Positions 25,543 through 33,028 of a stretch of DNA of 64,000 bases are shown piece after piece. How positions within the stretch are numbered: the first letter of the stretch is position 1; each line of letters starts with the position of its first letter. This DNA is from Mesorhizobium loti. GTDB taxonomy: Bacteria > Pseudomonadota > Alphaproteobacteria > Rhizobiales > Rhizobiaceae. The translations under genes and the position numbers were made by a program. The notes under the pieces are model-generated. The model searched no databases, was not told the DNA's origin, and saw nothing but the letters and a program-made list of their open reading frames with translations. The stretch covers positions 1,612,001 through 1,676,000 of the forward strand of contig NZ_CP033334.1 of NCBI RefSeq assembly GCF_013170705.1, written 5' to 3'.

Positions 25543-26745
25543 CTAGGATCGCGACCTGAGCGCGTCGTTCAGATTCCACATGTCCTTCTCCTCGGGCGCG
25601 GTCTCGAGGCCCAGCACCGGCAGCATCTTGCGCAGATGGTCGTGGTGGGTGCGCACACCGTATTCCAAGTCTGAGAGATAGAAGCCTTCGAAGGCCTCGG
25701 ACAGCATGGATTCGTTCGACCACACGGACAGCTGCACATCTTCCGACATGGTGTCGCGGTCGATGCGGAAGGACAGGTATCTTGCGGCGGCCTGCTCGCG
25801 GCTTTCGTCGCGGTAACGGTAGATCGCGCCGCGCAGCAGGGTCTGCCCCGTCGACAACGGAAACTCCTGGTAGAACTGCACGGATTCCGGCATCACCGAA
25901 ATGACCGCATTGGGGAAAATGCCGTAATAGACCCAGGCCTTCTTCAGATAGTCCGGCAGATGCGTCGGCTCGGGCGCGATCTTGACGTAGTTCCTGACGC
26001 TCCAGCGGCGGCCGGCATGCGGGTTGTAGGTGGCGAAGGACCGCGACACGCCATTGATGAAGGGCTCGTCGAAATAGGTCGCACCATAGAGATCCTGCAA
26101 GGCGGGATGCGCCATGGCGACGTGATAGCCCTCATTGTCGACATCGCGCACGGACTTCCAGTTGACCGGCGTCTTTTGGGTCCAGATGCCCCAGGACGGC
26201 ACCATGTCGGCGGCATTGTAATGCGCGAATTCGGGCTCGATCGGCTTCATCAGCTCAGCGACCGAAGGCTGTGGGCCGCCATTGCGGAAGCGGATGAAAA
26301 TGAAGCCCATCCAGATTTCGAGATCGAGCTGCATCAGGCCGAACTCGGTCTTGTCGAGATCGGGGAACGAGCGCGGGCGCGCGGCGCCGCGCAGCGTTCC
26401 GTCGAGATTGTAAACCCAGCCATGGAACGGGCACACCAGCGCGTTCTTGCAATTGCCCTGGCTGTCGGCGACGACGCGGCTGCCGCGATGGCGGCACATG
26501 TTGTTGAAGCCGCGCACGACGCCATCCTTGCCGCGCACGATGAGGGCGCGTTCGCCGACCACGTCCATGGTCAGGTAATCGCCGGCGTTCGGGATGTCGG
26601 AAACATGGCCGACGATCTGCCAGTGGTTGCGGAAAACATGCTCCTTCTCGAGCTCGAGAAGGGCATCGGAATGGTAACTCCAGCCCGGTAGTCCCCGCCG
26701 GTCCCAATCGTTGGGGATCGCCACGTCACGGAGGTGCGGGTTCAT
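25543..26745 (-). CDS. Rieske-type aromatic/amine oxygenase, alpha subunit
   Basis: The 400 residues have the Rieske [2Fe-2S] ligands in CRHRGS (C-x-H) and CPFHGW (C-x2-H) near residues 84-110, and the mononuclear-iron site in DVDNEGYHVAMAHPAL near 200, with histidines and a distal aspartate. This pattern is shared by oxygenases that demethylate quaternary amines (glycine betaine, stachydrine, carnitine) and by aromatic ring hydroxylases. No reductase or ferredoxin partner lies next to it. An operator palindrome of the same type as at 13.8 and 22.0 kb stands about 20 bases before the ATG, which ties it to the amine region and favours demethylation of an N-methylated compound. Confidence 0.87.
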   Translation of the reverse strand: MNPHLRDVAIPNDWDRRGLPGWSYHSDALLELEKEHVFRNHWQIVGHVSDIPNAGDYLTMDVVGERALIVRGKDGVVRGFNNMCRHRGSRVVADSQGNCKNALVCPFHGWVYNLDGTLRGAARPRSFPDLDKTEFGLMQLDLEIWMGFIFIRFRNGGPQPSVAELMKPIEPEFAHYNAADMVPSWGIWTQKTPVNWKSVRDVDNEGYHVAMAHPALQDLYGATYFDEPFINGVSRSFATYNPHAGRRWSVRNYVKIAPEPTHLPDYLKKAWVYYGIFPNAVISVMPESVQFYQEFPLSTGQTLLRGAIYRYRDESREQAAARYLSFRIDRDTMSEDVQLSVWSNESMLSEAFEGFYLSDLEYGVRTHHDHLRKMLPVLGLETAPEEKDMWNLNDALRSRS

Positions 26746-26764
26746 AAAACGTCTCTTCTTTTTG

Positions 26765-26780
26765 TTGAATAATCATTCAA
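26765..26780. promoter_or_regulatory. Putative BetI-type operator, site C
   Basis: TTGAAT-AATC-ATTCAA, perfect six-base arms, in an AT-rich stretch just upstream of the Rieske oxygenase gene. Confidence 0.62.
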
Positions 26781-27242
26781 TAAAAGCATATTTCCCATTG
26801 AAATGCAATGGCTTGTGAAAATACGGCTGGTTCTGAGGCGGGATAGGAGCATCGCCTTCGGCCGAATTCGATACGGCTGCTGCCCAGGAAAATCGCGGAG
26901 AATCCGGGTGTTAGCCTCGGTTCCGAGACGCCGTCCCGGCACGATTTCCCGAGGCGCGGAAACCGAAAGGCAAGACGCATGGCCGGAAGCAGAAAGCGCT
27001 CTCCGCACCCCGGCCGATCTGCTGTTCGGCAGGCGCTTGGGGCCGGGATCGCGTGTGGGACTTGGGCTGAGGTTCGCTTGCCTCGGCCAAATGTGAGCCG
27101 AGCTGACCGATTTTGCCCGATTTTGCCCGAAACTTCTGTTTCAACCTGGTTACATTGCTAGATCGACACCACGTTCGTGCTGTTACAAAGCGCGAGTAAG
27201 TTCGTTTCATCGCCAAAAAGAAACGCAGCGAAGGGGAAGGCA
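26781..27242. other. Intergenic region without a recognised gene
   Basis: Between the divergent oxygenase and a small secreted-protein gene. I find no credible open frame. It holds a tandem GATTTTGCCC repeat at about 27111-27130 and an AT-richer stretch before the next gene that probably carries its promoter. Confidence 0.5.
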
Positions 27243-27653
27243 ATGCATGCGAAAGTCAAGATCATCAGCGGCGAGCACCGCTTCCAGGCTCCAGAGCGCG
27301 CTGACCGACGCCCGAAACTGGCGCTGCGCCAACGCGCCAGCGACCACCCGATGGCTATGTTCATGGGACTGGCTGCTTGCGCCTTCGTCGGCATGGCGCT
27401 TGCGCCGACAGTCGGGCCGGCCTTCGCTTCGTTGAACCCGCCAGCCAACATCGTCGACGGCGCGCCGACGACAATCAAGACCGCGCGCCTGCCAATGCCG
27501 ACGCTCGATTTCGCCTGCAAGGGGCAGGCTTGGGGCGCCGAGAGCGTGGATTGCCTGCGCGCTATCGCCGAGCAGTCCGGCACGCACAAGGCCCGCGCGA
27601 TCCGCATGATCGCCAATGCCGCACCGCTGACCAACACGCCAAACATTTTCTGA
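27243..27653 (+). CDS. Conserved hypothetical protein with N-terminal membrane segment
   Basis: The 136 residues have a basic N-terminal 45 residues (APERADRRPKLALRQRASDH), one hydrophobic stretch (MAMFMGLAACAFVGMALAPT, about 37-56), and a conserved-looking tail with two cysteines (DFACKGQAWG and VDCLRAIAEQSG). The tail resembles small periplasmic proteins of Mesorhizobium for which I know no function. Start at 27243 is supported by GGGGAAGG just before the ATG; earlier frame lacks a ribosome site. A terminator follows 85 bases downstream of its stop. Confidence 0.72.
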   Translation: MHAKVKIISGEHRFQAPERADRRPKLALRQRASDHPMAMFMGLAACAFVGMALAPTVGPAFASLNPPANIVDGAPTTIKTARLPMPTLDFACKGQAWGAESVDCLRAIAEQSGTHKARAIRMIANAAPLTNTPNIF

Positions 27654-27664
27654 TTTCCGTCGAA

Positions 27665-27701
27665 GCGTGACCCCGAAACCCGTTCCCATTCGGGATCATG
27701 C
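27665..27701 (+). repeat. Imperfect palindrome of the GCATGATCCCGAA type
   Basis: GCGTGACCCCGAA (27665-27677) is nearly complementary to TTCGGGATCATGC (27689-27701). This is the hairpin family often seen between rhizobial genes; a longer relative is at 47912-47961. Confidence 0.6.
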
Positions 27702-27738
27702 TCTGACCTCCCCGAGCGCTCCTCCAGCGCTCTCTTCG

Positions 27739-27775
27739 GCTCCCGCCGCTCAGTCGGCCGGGAGCCTCTTTTTTA
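27739..27775. terminator. Intrinsic terminator
   Basis: GGCTCCCG (27739-27746) pairs with CGGGAGCC (27760-27767), followed by TCTTTTTT (27768-27775). It stops transcription from the small gene and lies at the very end of the convergent kinase gene. Confidence 0.8.
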
Positions 27776-29857
27776 CCCTTTCAACGCCGCCTGCTCGGCA
27801 ATCATTGAAAGCACGCTGCGCACGTCCAGCGTGCTGAACGGCTTTTCCAGGATCTGCGGCCGCTGCTGCGCCGGCAAGGCCTCGATTTCCGCCTTGGCGC
27901 CGATCAGATCGCCGGTGACCAGCACGAAACGTCGTGCGAGGTCAGGCCTCTCGGCGAGCAGTTCGCGGTAGATCGCAATGCCCGATGTGCCGGGCATGCG
28001 CAGGTCCGAAAAGACGATGTCCGGTGGCATGTGGCCGCTCAAGGTGGCGGTGCCCGATACCCAGACAGGCGCGATCCGCGACTTGATGCCCATCAGTTCG
28101 AGAATGTCCGACAGCGAGCCGGCGACATCAGGTTCGTCGTCGATGATCAAGGCATGGCGCAGTCCGCTCGAGCGTGGCTGCGTTTCGCCGGCGGCGGCGA
28201 TGCCCGCCGAGATGGCCGGCAGATGGACGACGAAACGCGCGCCTCTGGGGAGAACCTCCTCGAACCAGACATTGCCATTGTGCCGTTCGATGATCGATTT
28301 CGAGATCGACAGGCCAATGCCGGTGCCCACACCAACGGGCTTGGTGGTGAAATAGGACTCGAAGATGCGGTTGCGGATCGCTTCGGGAATGCCGGGCCCG
28401 TTGTCCTCGACCGAAAAGCCGGGATTGCCGCGATCGGTGCGGAATGTCCGCACCTTGATCAGTCGGTCCCCGGCAATGCCGGCAAGCGCATGCTGGCTGT
28501 TGATCAAAAAGTTGGCGGCCACCTGCGTCACATGGTCGGCGTCCGCCATGGCCAGCAGCGGGCCGGGCGCGAAATCGGTGTCGATGATGATGCCGCTCGA
28601 GCGGGCGCCATAGGCTGTCACCTCGAGCGCGGCGCGGATCACCTCGTTGAGATCGGTCTCGGCCTGCGCCGCGGGATGCAGGCGCACCATGGAGAGGAAG
28701 CTCTTGACGATGCGGCCGCAGCGCTCGGCGGCGGCGCGGACCTTCTCGGCACGAACCTTGGTCTGCGGGTCGGTGGCGAATTCATGCAGCAGTGTCGATT
28801 GCGCGACCACCACCGCCAGCGGGTTGTTGAGCTCGTGCGAAACGCCCGCGAGCAGCGAGCCCATCGCTGCCATCTTCTCGTTCTGGTGCAGTTTCTCGCG
28901 CTGCCGGTTGATCTCTTCCTCGGCCCGTAGCCTGTCGCGCAAATCGCGGATCGAGCCGAAGATCAGGCGGCGGTCGGCGACGCGCATCTCGGTCGCCGTC
29001 AGTTCGATTGGAAACACCTCGCCCGCGGCATTCTGCGTCACGGTCTCGAGCCGCTGGCCAACCATGGGCGCGCCGCGGCCCGACATGTAGTCGGCGCCCG
29101 AGGAATAGCCCTTGCGGTAGTATACGGGCACGACGGTGTCGAGCAGGTCCTTGCCGAGGATGTCGCTGCGCCGGAAGCCGAACATCTTTTCGGCGGCAGG
29201 ATTGAATTCGATGATCGATCCGGCCTCGTCGATGACGATGATGGCGTCGAGCGAGGCCTGCAGCATGGTTCGCCGGATGACTTCGCTGGCATGGGCGTCG
29301 GAAGGCGAATGTTCGATGGCATCGCCGATGGCGAGCGCGATGATATGCAGCGTCGCCTCTTCCTCGTCGGTCCACTCGCGCTCGCCGACGCAGTCATTGA
29401 CGGCCAGCGTGCCCCACAGATGGCCATGCGCGAAGACCGACACCGACAGGAACGACTTGATGCTCTGCTTTTCGAAATCGGTTCTCAGGAAGCCTTCGAG
29501 GTTGCGCGTGTGCCCGGCGAAGATCTTGCCTTGCCGTTCGTCCTCGGCCACGCGCTCCAACAGCGGATCGGAGTTGACGATCGACTGCATGATGACGGTC
29601 GGCGAGGCCAGTTCTCCACCGAAGTCGGGGTCGATCCAGTAGGCGGACACCGACTGGGCAAAACCCTGGCCAGGCAGCTCACGCAAGCGGAACAGGATGC
29701 CGCGCTGGCATTCGATGGCCCGGCACAGCGTTTCCAATATCCCGTCCATTTCGCGCTGCCAGTCGCCGGCCTCGCGCAGCCGACGAACCACGCGCACGGC
29801 CGCCATCGCCGCGCCCTGCCTGAAACCCGTATCCGTGCTTGTTGCTTCGCCCGTCAT
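27773..29857 (-). CDS. Hybrid sensor histidine kinase (GAF-PAS-HisKA-HATPase-receiver)
   Basis: The 694 residues read, in order: GAF (about 20-190), PAS (about 190-315, DAIIVIDEAGSIIEFNPAAEKMFG), HisKA with VSHELNNPLAVVVA near 338, an ATPase domain with VEDNGPGIPEAI and GVGTGIGLSISKSI, and a C-terminal receiver (about 575-690) with IIDDEPD and VFSDLRMPGTSG and a late EKPFS. No membrane segments, so a cytoplasmic sensor. The preceding gene on the same strand encodes an OmpR-type regulator; 93 bases separate them. The C-terminal receiver may serve as an internal phosphate sink or branch. The stimulus cannot be read from sequence. Confidence 0.9.
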   Translation of the reverse strand: MTGEATSTDTGFRQGAAMAAVRVVRRLREAGDWQREMDGILETLCRAIECQRGILFRLRELPGQGFAQSVSAYWIDPDFGGELASPTVIMQSIVNSDPLLERVAEDERQGKIFAGHTRNLEGFLRTDFEKQSIKSFLSVSVFAHGHLWGTLAVNDCVGEREWTDEEEATLHIIALAIGDAIEHSPSDAHASEVIRRTMLQASLDAIIVIDEAGSIIEFNPAAEKMFGFRRSDILGKDLLDTVVPVYYRKGYSSGADYMSGRGAPMVGQRLETVTQNAAGEVFPIELTATEMRVADRRLIFGSIRDLRDRLRAEEEINRQREKLHQNEKMAAMGSLLAGVSHELNNPLAVVVAQSTLLHEFATDPQTKVRAEKVRAAAERCGRIVKSFLSMVRLHPAAQAETDLNEVIRAALEVTAYGARSSGIIIDTDFAPGPLLAMADADHVTQVAANFLINSQHALAGIAGDRLIKVRTFRTDRGNPGFSVEDNGPGIPEAIRNRIFESYFTTKPVGVGTGIGLSISKSIIERHNGNVWFEEVLPRGARFVVHLPAISAGIAAAGETQPRSSGLRHALIIDDEPDVAGSLSDILELMGIKSRIAPVWVSGTATLSGHMPPDIVFSDLRMPGTSGIAIYRELLAERPDLARRFVLVTGDLIGAKAEIEALPAQQRPQILEKPFSTLDVRSVLSMIAEQAALKG

Positions 29858-29950
29858 TGTCAGCCGTTATTCCAAGGTCATTGCCAATTCGATCGACCCA
29901 AATTCGATCGGCGAGCAACGGCTGCGAGCCTGAACCCTGTGGGCCGGCGC

Positions 29951-30676
29951 TCAGTTGCCGTCGCCGGTCGGCAGCGAGAAGATATAGCCTTCGCCGCGCA
30001 CCGTGCGCAGGAATTTCGGGTTGGCTGGGTCCATCTCGATCTTCTTCCTCAGGCGCATGATGCGGATGTCGACGGCGCGCGACGATTCCGGATCCTCGGT
30101 GAAGCCGATGGCCTCCGAGATCGCGGCGCGCGTCAGCAGCCGGTTGGCGCGGGTCAGGAAGACCTCCAGCACGTCGAATTCGCTCTTGGCCATGTCGATC
30201 ACGGCACCATTGGCGCCGGTGACCAGCCTGCCGTCGAGATCGGCCTGGAACGGGCCGAAGGCTACCGAGCGGCGGTCCGTCTTCGCTTTCCTGTCGAGCA
30301 GCTCCGTCGGCTGCGGAACGCGGCGCAGCACACTGCGGACCCTGGCCAGCACTTCGCGCAATTCGTATGGCTTGACGATGTAGTCGTCGGCCCCGAGTTC
30401 CAGCCCCACGATGCGGTCGAGCGCGGTGCCGGCGGCGGTCGCGTAGATGATGCCGATCGGCATTTTCGAGCGCAGCCAACGGCCAAGCGACAGCCCGTCC
30501 TCGCCCGGCATGGCGATGTCGAGGATGGCCAGATGGAAGGGTTGCGTCTCGATCAGGCTGCGCGCGGCGGCCGCGGTTTCCGCGGTCGCCACGTCATAGC
30601 CGGCGGCGCCGAGATATTCGGCAACCGCATCCCTCAGGTCGGGCTCGTCCTCGACGATAACAATTCTTGCCCGCAC
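29951..30676 (-). CDS. OmpR-family response regulator
   Basis: The 241 residues have a complete receiver (IVIVEDEPDLRD; phospho-acceptor in LAILDIAMPGEDG near 50; IVKPYELREVLARV near 100) and a C-terminal winged helix (about 145-235, VDIRIMRLRKKIEMDP and RTVRGEGYIFSLP). I chose the GTG start because it immediately precedes the first beta strand and has GGGAG at the right distance; a TTG/ATG extension upstream is unlikely. It is cotranscribed with the hybrid kinase downstream and divergent from an OmpR-like protein with a degenerate receiver. Confidence 0.88.
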   Translation of the reverse strand: MRARIVIVEDEPDLRDAVAEYLGAAGYDVATAETAAAARSLIETQPFHLAILDIAMPGEDGLSLGRWLRSKMPIGIIYATAAGTALDRIVGLELGADDYIVKPYELREVLARVRSVLRRVPQPTELLDRKAKTDRRSVAFGPFQADLDGRLVTGANGAVIDMAKSEFDVLEVFLTRANRLLTRAAISEAIGFTEDPESSRAVDIRIMRLRKKIEMDPANPKFLRTVRGEGYIFSLPTGDGN

Positions 30677-30769
30677 GATGCACTCGCTCCCACTTTCAGT
30701 GGAAAGTAGATTGGGTATAAACATCATGTCCAGCACTCATATCCGGTTGCAAGGGGATGGTTGGAAAAC

Positions 30770-31471
30770 ATGGCCGCACGAGCCGTCATCGCGCTTGTTT
30801 CCGTCGCCGAGGTGGTCGCGACCGAACTTGCAGACCATCTCGAGCGGCGTGGCCATGACGTGCGCCAGGCGCGACAGCCCTGGGAGGCGGAGTCGCTGCT
30901 GGCAGGCAGGGGCATCGATGTCGTTGTCGTCGGTGACAGTCTCAGTCAGGCGGAAGGCCGGGATCTGCTCAGGCGTCATGGCGGCCAAGGCGAGGGCGGC
31001 GAGGATGGACCCGATTTCATCCTGATCTGCCGGCCTACCGATCTGGTCGACAAGGTGCTGGCGCTCGAACTCGGTGCGGCCGACGTTGTCGAAAGCCCGC
31101 TCAATGTCAGGGAACTCGCCGCCCGTGTCGGCGGCCTGCTTTCGCGGCGCGGCAGGGGCACCCAGGAACTGATCGTGCTGGAGAATGCGACAGTCGATTT
31201 GAGGTCGGCCATCGTCATGCACCGCTCCGGCACGGAGGAACAGCTTTCGCCCGGTCAGGTGGCGCTGCTCAGGCTGTTCCTGGCGAGCCCCCGCAAGGTG
31301 CTGACGCGTGACGACATCATCGCCGCGGCACCGGCCGAGAACGCCGACGCCTTCGATCGCTCCATCGATTCGCGCATCGTGCGGCTGCGTCGCAAGCTCG
31401 ACACCGAGACCATCACCACCATACGCGGCGCCGGCTACCGGTTCGATCCGCCGCAGCAATTCGCGGACTGA
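30770..31471 (+). CDS. OmpR-like DNA-binding protein with degenerate receiver
   Basis: The 233 residues keep the OmpR architecture but lack the phosphorylation site. The acidic pair at the start is replaced by VSVAEVVATEL, the acceptor region reads IDVVVVGDSLSQAEGRDLL with the acidic residue shifted, and the conserved lysine-proline is ESPLNVREL. The winged helix is intact (RSIDSRIVRLRRKLDTETITTIRGAGYRF at about 200-230). So it likely binds DNA without phosphorylation, perhaps as partner or antagonist of the neighbouring regulator. The first in-frame start is TTG 30761 with AAGGGG before it; ATG 30770 is chosen here, and either is possible. Confidence 0.85.
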   Translation: MAARAVIALVSVAEVVATELADHLERRGHDVRQARQPWEAESLLAGRGIDVVVVGDSLSQAEGRDLLRRHGGQGEGGEDGPDFILICRPTDLVDKVLALELGAADVVESPLNVRELAARVGGLLSRRGRGTQELIVLENATVDLRSAIVMHRSGTEEQLSPGQVALLRLFLASPRKVLTRDDIIAAAPAENADAFDRSIDSRIVRLRRKLDTETITTIRGAGYRFDPPQQFAD

Positions 31472-31502
31472 TGGCAGGGTGCCCGGAAGATATTTCTGGC
31501 TG

Positions 31503-31533
31503 AGCATCGGATTTTCCCCCTCGCACCGATGCT
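31503..31533. terminator. Hairpin between convergent genes
   Basis: AGCATCGG (31503-31510) and CCGATGCT (31526-31533) are perfect 8-base arms around a loop with a T-rich start. It separates the degenerate OmpR gene from the small minus-strand gene. Confidence 0.5.
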
Positions 31534-31541
31534 TCCGAAGC

Positions 31542-31709
31542 TCAGCGTACCACCAGCAGCGACGGCCCCGATGGCATGTCGTTGGTCATGACGAGTTCAT
31601 TGGCCTGGGCGCGATCCCTCAGGAGCACGGAGGCGAGGGCGGCAAAGCCGAGCAGGCCCTGCGCGTAAAGCAATGCCGAAAGCACCGAGGCCGCGAATTT
31701 CGTTTTCAT
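31542..31709 (-). CDS. Small secreted or membrane-anchored protein (55 residues)
   Basis: The peptide has a basic start, a hydrophobic segment of about 25 residues (SVLSALLYAQGLLGFAALAS) and a short polar tail ending LLVVR. This looks like a signal anchor. GGGGAG stands 8-13 bases before the ATG, supporting translation. Not recognised as a family. It is followed by no other gene on its strand, while a membrane protein gene lies 56 bases upstream. Confidence 0.55.
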   Translation of the reverse strand: MKTKFAASVLSALLYAQGLLGFAALASVLLRDRAQANELVMTNDMPSGPSLLVVR

Positions 31710-31765
31710 CGTTCCAACTCCCCAGAAATGCCAATTCGTCAAAAATCAATGTGTCGCGGGTCGCT

Positions 31766-32098
31766 TCAGGAAACTCCCGAAGTGCCCGCGCCGCCCACGG
31801 AGCCCCCCGTCGCGGCGCGGGCCTTCGGTCCTCTCGGCAGCAAGTTGCCGGAGGGGCCGCGCAATGCCAGCAACCGAAGGCCAACCCGCCAGAGGGCCTT
31901 GAGCCGGGCGATGCGCAGGCTGGAAACAATCCAGACCGTGGCTGAAAACAGGGCGGCGTGCAGGGTAGAGATCTCGTTCGAACTCATCGCCGCCAATCTC
32001 GCCACGGAACCGCCGGCAACTGTGCCGACACCGCCGATGACCGCCGCCGCGATGCCGATCCTGAAAAGCCAGGACCGTATGTTCGTTTTCGTTCCCAT
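31766..32098 (-). CDS. Hypothetical membrane protein (110 residues)
   Basis: Two hydrophobic segments are visible (about 10-35, with WLFRIGIAAAVIGGVGTVAG, and 45-60, with LHAALFSATVWIVSS), followed by a basic amphipathic stretch and a glycine/alanine-rich tail. No ribosome site is obvious before the ATG, and the family is unknown, so I am only moderately sure it is a gene. It is on the same strand as the small gene downstream. Confidence 0.45.
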   Translation of the reverse strand: MGTKTNIRSWLFRIGIAAAVIGGVGTVAGGSVARLAAMSSNEISTLHAALFSATVWIVSSLRIARLKALWRVGLRLLALRGPSGNLLPRGPKARAATGGSVGGAGTSGVS

Positions 32099-32441
32099 GG
32101 TCGTTGCCGTCTGCTTTCGTTACGTCAACTTTGCTTCCGGCCCGTATCCGGATCATGCCGCCAGACCCGACGTTTTGTTGCAGATTGGTTTCGAGATTGA
32201 CTTCGTGCCTTTCATATAAGTCAATACGAACTTTCGTTTCGTGGGGAATACCCATGTGCCGCATCCCGCTCCGATCTGTGCGAGCAAATGCAGTCGCCCC
32301 CCGACCTCTTGATTTGTTAACCGGAAGAAACAGATTCGAAACACAAACGAGCATTTCACGAAATCTGTCCGAAACATGGCGCAGCGATAAGCCGCTCATC
32401 GAATTGGAGCCGGCCGGACCGGCAGACAGAGAGGGGATATC

Positions 32442-32897
32442 ATGCACACCACCATTTCCGCCAAGCTCATCAACATCACCGTCGCCGCGTTCACGGGGGC
32501 CGTGCTTCTGTTTGGCGCCGACGCAGCGCACGCCGCCAACAAGATTGTCGCGCGGGTCTCGCTTTCACAGCAGATCATGGAAGTCTCGGTCGATGGCCGG
32601 CCGACCTTCGCCTGGAAGGTTTCCACCGGCGACCGGGCGCATGTGACGCCGACGGGATCGTTCAAGCCGACGCGCATGCATGAGATGTGGTATTCGAAGA
32701 AGTACGACAACGCGCCGATGCCGCACTCGGTGTTCTTCAGCGGCGGTTACGCGGTGCATGCCACCTATGCGATCAAGCGCCTCGGCCAGCCGGCCTCGCA
32801 TGGCTGCGTGCGGCTGCATCCCGACAATGCCGCCGATTTCTACCAGCTTGTCGAGACCTTCGGGCCGGCCAACACCAGCATCGTCATCGTCAAGTAG
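32442..32897 (+). CDS. L,D-transpeptidase (YkuD family)
   Basis: The 151 residues have a signal peptide (about 1-32) and a minimal YkuD domain. The active site HATYAIKRLGQPASHGCVRLH has His106, His120 and the catalytic Cys122. L,D-transpeptidases make 3-3 cross-links or attach proteins to peptidoglycan in the periplasm. Size is near the lower limit for the family, with no LysM or extra domain. It stands alone between two non-coding stretches; a strong terminator follows 79 bases after the stop. Confidence 0.92.
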   Translation: MHTTISAKLINITVAAFTGAVLLFGADAAHAANKIVARVSLSQQIMEVSVDGRPTFAWKVSTGDRAHVTPTGSFKPTRMHEMWYSKKYDNAPMPHSVFFSGGYAVHATYAIKRLGQPASHGCVRLHPDNAADFYQLVETFGPANTSIVIVK

Positions 32898-32975
32898 CAG
32901 GCTGTGAGCGGGCCGGCGGACCGCCGTGCCCGTTCAGGACTCCCGTAGGACCATTTCCCGCGGTTGAGCGCAGCT

Positions 32976-33009
32976 AAAAAAAGAGGCCGGGAAGTTCCCG
33001 GCCTCTTTT
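32976..33009. terminator. Bidirectional intrinsic terminator
   Basis: AAAAAAAGAGGCCGGG and CCCGGCCTCTTTTTTT are perfectly complementary around a five-base loop (AAGTT), with A- and T-runs on both sides. It serves the L,D-transpeptidase and the convergent efflux operon. Confidence 0.9.
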
Positions 33010-33028
33010 TTTGTTCTTCGGCTTTCCA

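Noticed and set aside
26781..27242. Short open frames in the intergenic region before the small secreted protein
   Set aside because: No ribosome site, no coding composition, no similarity to known proteins.
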